DNA of 9,977 bases from Clostridia bacterium DTU080 (GTDB taxonomy: Bacteria; Bacillota; Limnochordia; DTU080), in the NCBI GenBank assembly GCA_001513395.1, contig LFTP01000071.1:1-9977 (forward strand), written 5' to 3'. The stretch's first letter is position 1, and every line of letters begins with the position of its first letter. Both the position numbers and the translations under genes were made by a program. The notes under the pieces were generated by a model. It did no database searches. It saw only the letters and a program-made list of their open reading frames with translations, and had not been told where the DNA came from. Shown in pieces: positions 6,650 to 9,977 of the stretch.

Positions 6650-7687
6650 TCACAGTCTTTCGCGTTCCCACATTGAGCGAACCAACTCTCGCCGAGAAAG
6701 AGGGAGTTGGTTTGCTTTTTGCAGCGCTTGCACGCCGAATCTGTTTTGTAGGGTACGCATCACGTCGGTCAGCTCACTGTCGGCGCTAGTTTGGACATTG
6801 AATATGGCCGCTTGCTCGATTCGCGGGCGCTCGAGGTTTTCACCGTAGAGCCTGAGTTCCAATACGGAATCCTTAACAGATACCGAAGACCACAAGCGCC
6901 GGGCAGCCTCCAGCAGGTTTTCTTGTTGACACGCGGGCTGTCGCAGAAAGCAAGAAATTTGCCAAGTGTCCTTCCGGCATATTATCTCAAGCCTTATCCG
7001 CCGAGCCGCCAAACCTTGCCGCGATAAGTCAGCGGCCAATTCATTGCTCAAATGAATTAACACTTGATCGACCGCATAAGCGTTTAAAATACCGGGACTG
7101 TCAGGGGCTACACTGAATATAGCCATCACCTGTCGCGAAGGGTATAAACGGCGGACCGTACGGGGATCGACCCCTGTCGCCAAACGGTGTAAAACAGGAC
7201 CTTTGTCTGTACCAAATTGAGCGGTGAGATCCCCGAGAGGTACGTTTGCCAGCTCATCAAAGGTGTGGATGCCCAAATCCAAAAGGCGTTCTATCAATTT
7301 TTCGGCATCCTCCATCTCGCTCTCCGTCAGATATCTCACGGACAAAGGAGCCAGAAACTCCCTTTCGCGGTCATTAGCAATGACCAGAGGCTTTGGCAAC
7401 GAATTGCCCGCCGACTCTCGCTGCAGGTATGCGACAGCACAGCGGGCGACCCATCTGGTAGAAGCCATGCTGACCAATACGTTTTTTTGGCAAGCGGTAA
7501 TCGCTTGGCTTTGCAGCAAAGAAAGATCCGGAAGTTGACTGCCGGAAAGATCGACGAGAATGCCATGGGGAGGAGCGGGCTCTATCGTCGGCGAGAAGTT
7601 CATGCACACCTCGCATACCGCATGCAAATCACCGGGCTCCGCATGCGGTATATGAAGAGCGGCAAAACGCGTATGACTCCTGAGCAT
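6650..7687 (-). CDS. imuB: ImuB-like Y-family polymerase homologue, short form
   Basis: A 345-residue relative of Y-family polymerases that best fits ImuB, the non-catalytic mutasome scaffold that recruits DnaE2 to the clamp. The palm starts with RFAALHIPH (7-15), where active Y-polymerases have a DxD-type strand, and GILVDLSGS (42-50) replaces the second acidic site, so it should be inactive. A helix-hairpin-helix stretch (about 131-160, LLDLGIHTFDELANVPL) and a little-finger-like domain (about 180-300) follow. Near the C-terminus QLPL (327-330) resembles a clamp motif without its final Phe. About 60-80 residues usually present between the first palm strand and the FSPTIEPAPP segment are missing. 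The start at 7687 is firm: GGGAGG seven to eight bases upstream. It lies 97 bases after the MBL-fold gene on the same strand; I see no LexA box or clear promoter upstream, so read-through from that gene is possible. Confidence 0.8.
   Translation of the reverse strand: MLRSHTRFAALHIPHAEPGDLHAVCEVCMNFSPTIEPAPPHGILVDLSGSQLPDLSLLQSQAITACQKNVLVSMASTRWVARCAVAYLQRESAGNSLPKPLVIANDREREFLAPLSVRYLTESEMEDAEKLIERLLDLGIHTFDELANVPLGDLTAQFGTDKGPVLHRLATGVDPRTVRRLYPSRQVMAIFSVAPDSPGILNAYAVDQVLIHLSNELAADLSRQGLAARRIRLEIICRKDTWQISCFLRQPACQQENLLEAARRLWSSVSVKDSVLELRLYGENLERPRIEQAAIFNVQTSADSELTDVMRTLQNRFGVQALQKANQLPLSRRELVRSMWERERL
6678..6720 (+). terminator. Intrinsic terminator of the M16 operon, embedded in imuB
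   Basis: CGAACCAACTC (6678-6688) pairs with GAGTTGGTTTG (6704-6714): eleven pairs including one G-T wobble, with a 15-base loop, followed by C and TTTTT (6716-6720). It starts 37 bases after the YmfF-like stop. The whole structure lies within the last codons of imuB, which is read from the other strand, so the same bases encode the imuB tail (roughly KANQLPLSRREL). Confidence 0.75.
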
Positions 7688-7784
7688 TCCAATCCCTCCC
7701 GGTTTCTACTTTGTCTCACCTAGTATCTCCCGCTCACCGACAAGCCGCCGCAGTCGGACACGAATTGGCTTTAGACCACCGAAC

Positions 7785-8543
7785 TCAAAGATCCACAACC
7801 AGACCATCATAAGCAGGCTGAATGCCGGCCGGTAATGAGGCGATAAGCTCTGCATGATCCACTTCGTGACACAGATGTGTGAGATAAGCATATTTAGGCT
7901 GTAAGGTTTCGATAACCCGAATCGCTTCTCCGATGCTGAAATGAGTGTGATGAGGCTTGTATCGCAAGGCACCCAACACTAATACCTCAAGGTTTTGCAG
8001 AGCAGCCATCGCCTGATCCGGGATCATGTTGCAATCTGTGACATAAGCGAACCCACCGATACGAAAACCCGTGACCGCCGTTTTTCCGTGATACACCGTC
8101 AATGGCTTGATGTCTTGGCCAAAAAGCGAGAAAGGGCCGTCAAGAACATGCGGCACCGCACGGGGGATGGTCCAATCATTGCGATCGAGATCGAATATAT
8201 AGCCAAAGGCGCAGCGCAGCGTTTTAAGCGTCTCCGGACTGGCGTAAACCGAGATTGCTTCGCCTTGCATTTGACAAAAACGGCGAATATCATCGAAACC
8301 AAAAATATGATCGGCATGAGCGTGGCTAAACAGTACGGCGTCAAGGCGCCGCAATCCATAGCGCAAGGCTTGCAGCCGAAATTCAGGCCCGGTATCTATC
8401 ACCACGTTCCGCCCCGCGAAATTCAACCAGATGCTCGATCTCAGTCTCTTATTCTCCGGCAGCGGCGAGCGACATACGGGGCAGTCACAGCCGATCACAG
8501 GGACGCCATGCGATGTGCCTGTTCCCAAGAACGTAACGCGCAT
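7785..8543 (-). CDS. MBL-fold metallo-hydrolase, PhnP-like
   Basis: A 252-residue metallo-beta-lactamase-fold hydrolase of the PhnP/COG1235 group. The start MRVTFLGTGTSHGVPVIG is followed by a CDCPVC cysteine cluster (about 19-24), which in PhnP helps to hold a structural zinc. The main metal site is HAHADH (about 74-79), with later histidines in the HHTH segment and near TDC and THLCHEVDH. PhnP cleaves phosphoribosyl cyclic phosphate in phosphonate breakdown, but no phn genes are in view, so a general cyclic-phosphodiester or nuclease-like role is equally possible. The start is supported by GGGAGG five to six bases upstream. The protein is cytoplasmic, with no signal sequence. It is divergent from the YpiB-like gene and upstream of imuB on the same strand; any link to DNA repair is speculative. 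Confidence 0.85.
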   Translation of the reverse strand: MRVTFLGTGTSHGVPVIGCDCPVCRSPLPENKRLRSSIWLNFAGRNVVIDTGPEFRLQALRYGLRRLDAVLFSHAHADHIFGFDDIRRFCQMQGEAISVYASPETLKTLRCAFGYIFDLDRNDWTIPRAVPHVLDGPFSLFGQDIKPLTVYHGKTAVTGFRIGGFAYVTDCNMIPDQAMAALQNLEVLVLGALRYKPHHTHFSIGEAIRVIETLQPKYAYLTHLCHEVDHAELIASLPAGIQPAYDGLVVDL

Positions 8544-8546
8544 GCA

Positions 8547-8608
8547 CTACCTCCCGCCTTGGCAATTACTCCTTCGACAGCAACTTCTCATGGTACTTCT
8601 CCAGTCAT
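8547..8608 (-). other. Two overlapping mini-ORFs (possible leader peptides) before the MBL-fold gene
   Basis: On the minus strand AGGAGG (8621-8616) stands seven bases before an ATG at 8608 that encodes MTGEVP and stops at 8588. Its stop overlaps a second ATG at 8591 (ATGA overlap) that encodes MRSCCRRSNCQGGR and stops at 8547, six bases before the MBL start codon at 8543 when the TGC between is counted with its neighbours. The second ORF is in the MBL frame but separated by a TAG, and three of its fourteen residues are cysteine. They may be translated leader peptides or chance ORFs; the strong ribosome site is the main support. Confidence 0.3.
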
Positions 8609-8661
8609 GTAACTCCCTCCTGGCCCATATATTCTAATGAACCAATAGCGGGGTGGGAAAG

Positions 8662-9258
8662 ATGAAGCTGAAAGAGTTAGCTATTCGCAACTTCATTCGT
8701 ACTCCTTTGAAGCATCCTATGAGCAAGTACCTACTGCAGTTCATACTAGACACGCCGGATCTTCTCAAGCGGATCACCTTCGTACGGAACCGGGAGTATC
8801 TGCCAAATACCATGCTTATTTCGGAGTTAGGAAGTCCTCGCGTGGGCTTCGAACTTGAGCTGGGAGTTCACCAACGCGAAGAAGTGCGTATTGTCAACGG
8901 CGAACTCATCCGCCGGCTGCGGCGTGAGCGCCATCTGTGTATCAATGAGCCCATGGAGGCTATAGCGCCTTTGCGCACCTTTCGAAGTGAACTCTATGTC
9001 ACTTTTGCATTCTGCGGGCCGATGCCGGCTTGGTACCTTGATGTGTTGGAGTCATCCCCGAGCCTGCCGGAAAGCTCGGTGGCCAATGTCAATGCCGTGT
9101 TGCGTGAGATCGTGCGGGAACAACTTGATCTGGCCGTCCAAGCCATTTTGACCAAAGCAGCGATTGACCAAGCTCTTGCCGAACGGGATCCTGATTCATT
9201 TCGGCGGAACTCCAGGATCTATCGGGAAATCATGAGCCGCTGTCTGTGGCAGCTATAA
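8662..9258 (+). CDS. ypiB: YpiB/UPF0302-like protein with C-terminal IDEAL motif
   Basis: A 198-residue soluble protein resembling the UPF0302 (YpiB) family of Bacillota, slightly longer than B. subtilis YpiB (about 179). The N-terminal part has the family layout: a helix (about 20-37), then ITFVRNREYLPNTMLIS (38-54), and a central region ending in an LYVTF strand (111-115). The tail (about 154-190) fits the IDEAL motif, with ID (168-169), an acidic RDPDSF segment and a closing helix. The molecular function is not established; members are thought to act as small regulatory or protein-interaction factors. I chose the ATG at 8662, preceded by GGGGTGG with about five bases spacing; an in-frame GTG at 8653 would overlap that site. 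A TATATT at 8628-8633 could be its -10, but no good -35 is present. Family assignment is from recalled motif similarity and not from an alignment. Confidence 0.65.
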   Translation: MKLKELAIRNFIRTPLKHPMSKYLLQFILDTPDLLKRITFVRNREYLPNTMLISELGSPRVGFELELGVHQREEVRIVNGELIRRLRRERHLCINEPMEAIAPLRTFRSELYVTFAFCGPMPAWYLDVLESSPSLPESSVANVNAVLREIVREQLDLAVQAILTKAAIDQALAERDPDSFRRNSRIYREIMSRCLWQL

Positions 9259-9334
9259 AAGAAAAGCAGGAGAGCCGCGTATTTGAAAGAATTGAAAGCA
9301 CATCCGCACCGCACCGCTGTGCGAGTAACGAACC

Positions 9335-9363
9335 TTGACGTTGAGCACTTGACTTGATAGACT
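9335..9363 (+). promoter_or_regulatory. Predicted promoter upstream of lepB
   Basis: TTGACG (9335-9340) and TAGACT (9358-9363) are separated by exactly 17 bases, matching five and four of six consensus positions. Transcription would start near 9370, leaving a leader of about 265 bases before lepB. A second TTGACT at 9349 has no good -10 partner. Confidence 0.5.
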
Positions 9364-9369
9364 GTCAGA

Positions 9370-9634
9370 CCTCAATGCCTTGCAAGGGTAGATCGTGTGC
9401 AGCGCCAGTCGCAAGCCTAACCGCTATCTGATAGACATTCAAACATTGACGAGGAGACTGGTGGCAAGTGCGTGAGCAGGGGTGTTTTGGCGCACCCCTG
9501 CTAATCCCGGCGCACATCGCCAAGTGTTTGAACCATGGTTTTGCCGCCGATCATCCGGTACGGCAATGTCCATGGATTACCGTCATGGCGAGGTACGGTG
9601 GCACATCCGCGGTGTTTCGGGGAGGCAGCAGTAC
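9370..9634 (+). ncRNA. Candidate structured leader RNA of lepB
   Basis: This part of the 376-base gap between the YpiB-like gene and lepB holds no gene that I can support, but several inverted repeats. In order: 9403-9410 with 9456-9463 (eight pairs, one wobble); 9475-9484 with 9493-9502 (ten perfect pairs, eight-base loop) inside an outer TGGC/GTGCG stem that reaches 9520; a composite hairpin at 9533-9575 (CCATGG, TTGCCG and CCG arms); and ACCGT/ACGGT at 9579-9599. None is followed by a T-run, so these are not ordinary terminators. CGGTA (9556-9560, shifted by one) can also pair with TACCG near 9578, giving competing folds. I do not recognise a known riboswitch class. It could be a cis-regulatory leader or an independent small RNA. 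Bases 9259-9334 show no clear feature. Confidence 0.4.
9619..9625 (+). promoter_or_regulatory. Ribosome binding site that fixes the lepB start
   Basis: GGGGAGG lies nine bases before the TTG at 9635. It is the only strong ribosome site near the start of the signal-peptidase frame, which otherwise stays open back to 9476. The in-frame ATGs at 9566 and 9572 lack one and fall inside a hairpin. Confidence 0.65.
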
Positions 9635-9977
9635 TTGCCTGTTTATCGAGCTTTTCGCGGTTTCTCCAATAGTCGGCTAATTGATTTTGTACACACGGTA
9701 GTCAGCGCGATTTTGCTGTCTGTCTGTATCATGGCCCTCGCCCTCAAGACCTTCACGGTCGACGGGCCCTCAATGATGCCCACTATTCGCTCGGGAGAGC
9801 GGCTGTTGGTAGACAGGCTCACCTACTGTCTACGATCGCCGCGTCGAGGTGAAGTTGTGGTTTTCCGAGTGTCCGGAGAACAAAGGCGGTTCTATATAAA
9901 AAGAGTGATCGGAGTTCCCGGTGACACGATCGTGATCAGCGACGGCCGAGTCTATATTAATGGCATTGCTTTGGACG
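9635..9977 (+). CDS. lepB: Signal peptidase I (3' end missing)
   Basis: The first 114 residues of a type I signal peptidase (S26), which removes signal peptides from secreted proteins at the outer face of the membrane. A short basic N-terminus is followed by one membrane segment (about 16-38, VVSAILLSVCIMALAL core) and then VDGPSMMPT, with Ser46 as the nucleophile. After the LLVDRL and RRGEVVVF strands comes YIKRVIGVPGDTI, with Lys89 as the general base. The single N-terminal membrane span is like the Bacillus SipS type. I chose the TTG at 9635 because GGGGAGG lies nine bases upstream and the resulting N-terminus has the usual length; earlier in-frame ATGs would add about 21 residues and have no ribosome site. 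The window ends before the last conserved boxes, so completeness cannot be judged. It appears to have its own promoter and a long folded leader. Confidence 0.93.
   Translation, partial: MPVYRAFRGFSNSRLIDFVHTVVSAILLSVCIMALALKTFTVDGPSMMPTIRSGERLLVDRLTYCLRSPRRGEVVVFRVSGEQRRFYIKRVIGVPGDTIVISDGRVYINGIALD

Noticed and set aside
9451..9465. AGGAGAC stretch reminiscent of a cobalamin riboswitch box
   Set aside because: The other conserved blocks and their order are absent, so the match is probably chance.
9468..9680. A 70-codon ORF (GTG start, GAGGAG upstream) before and overlapping lepB
   Set aside because: No recognisable family, overlaps the lepB start in another frame and is made of the hairpin sequences; kept only as a remote possibility.

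Overview
The window looks like chromosomal DNA of a Bacillota (Firmicutes) bacterium with mid-range GC. The evidence is a set of Bacillus-type gene families (a YmfF/YmfH-like M16 peptidase pair, a YpiB/UPF0302 protein with an IDEAL tail, a SipS-type signal peptidase), strong Shine-Dalgarno sequences (GGGAGG, AGGAGG) and Bacillus-type LexA (DinR) boxes. The genus cannot be fixed from the sequence. I see no mobile element, CRISPR array, tRNA or rRNA.

Layout. (1) 1-360 (+): 3' part of a xylose-isomerase-like TIM-barrel sugar isomerase/epimerase. (2) 361-495: convergent gap with a strong hairpin. (3) 3859-496 (-): two-gene operon of a small DUF6504-like protein and an error-prone-type DNA polymerase III alpha subunit (DnaE2). 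It is read from a promoter that carries one perfect and one near-perfect LexA box. (4) 4073-6641 (+): paired M16 zinc-peptidase-like genes, one with the zinc site and the other with the R/Y motif. They end at an intrinsic terminator that lies inside the opposing imuB reading frame. (5) 7687-6650 (-): unusually short ImuB-like Y-family protein. (6) 8543-7785 (-): PhnP-like metallo-beta-lactamase-fold hydrolase, preceded by two mini-ORFs. (7) 8662-9258 (+): YpiB-like protein. (8) 9259-9634: non-coding, with a promoter and several strong inverted repeats, read here as the leader of lepB. (9) 9635-9977 (+): 5' part of signal peptidase I.

The unifying theme is an SOS mutasome. DnaE2, ImuB and the DUF6504 protein normally travel together, often with an ImuA-type protein. 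Here the set is split: DUF6504-dnaE2 carries the LexA-controlled promoter, while imuB lies about 2.8 kb away on the same strand with the opposing peptidase operon in between, and it has no visible LexA box. No imuA, lexA or recA is present. The points most worth checking are the dual-operator promoter, the reduced ImuB and the folded leader before lepB. I found no wholly new system that the sequence alone would prove.
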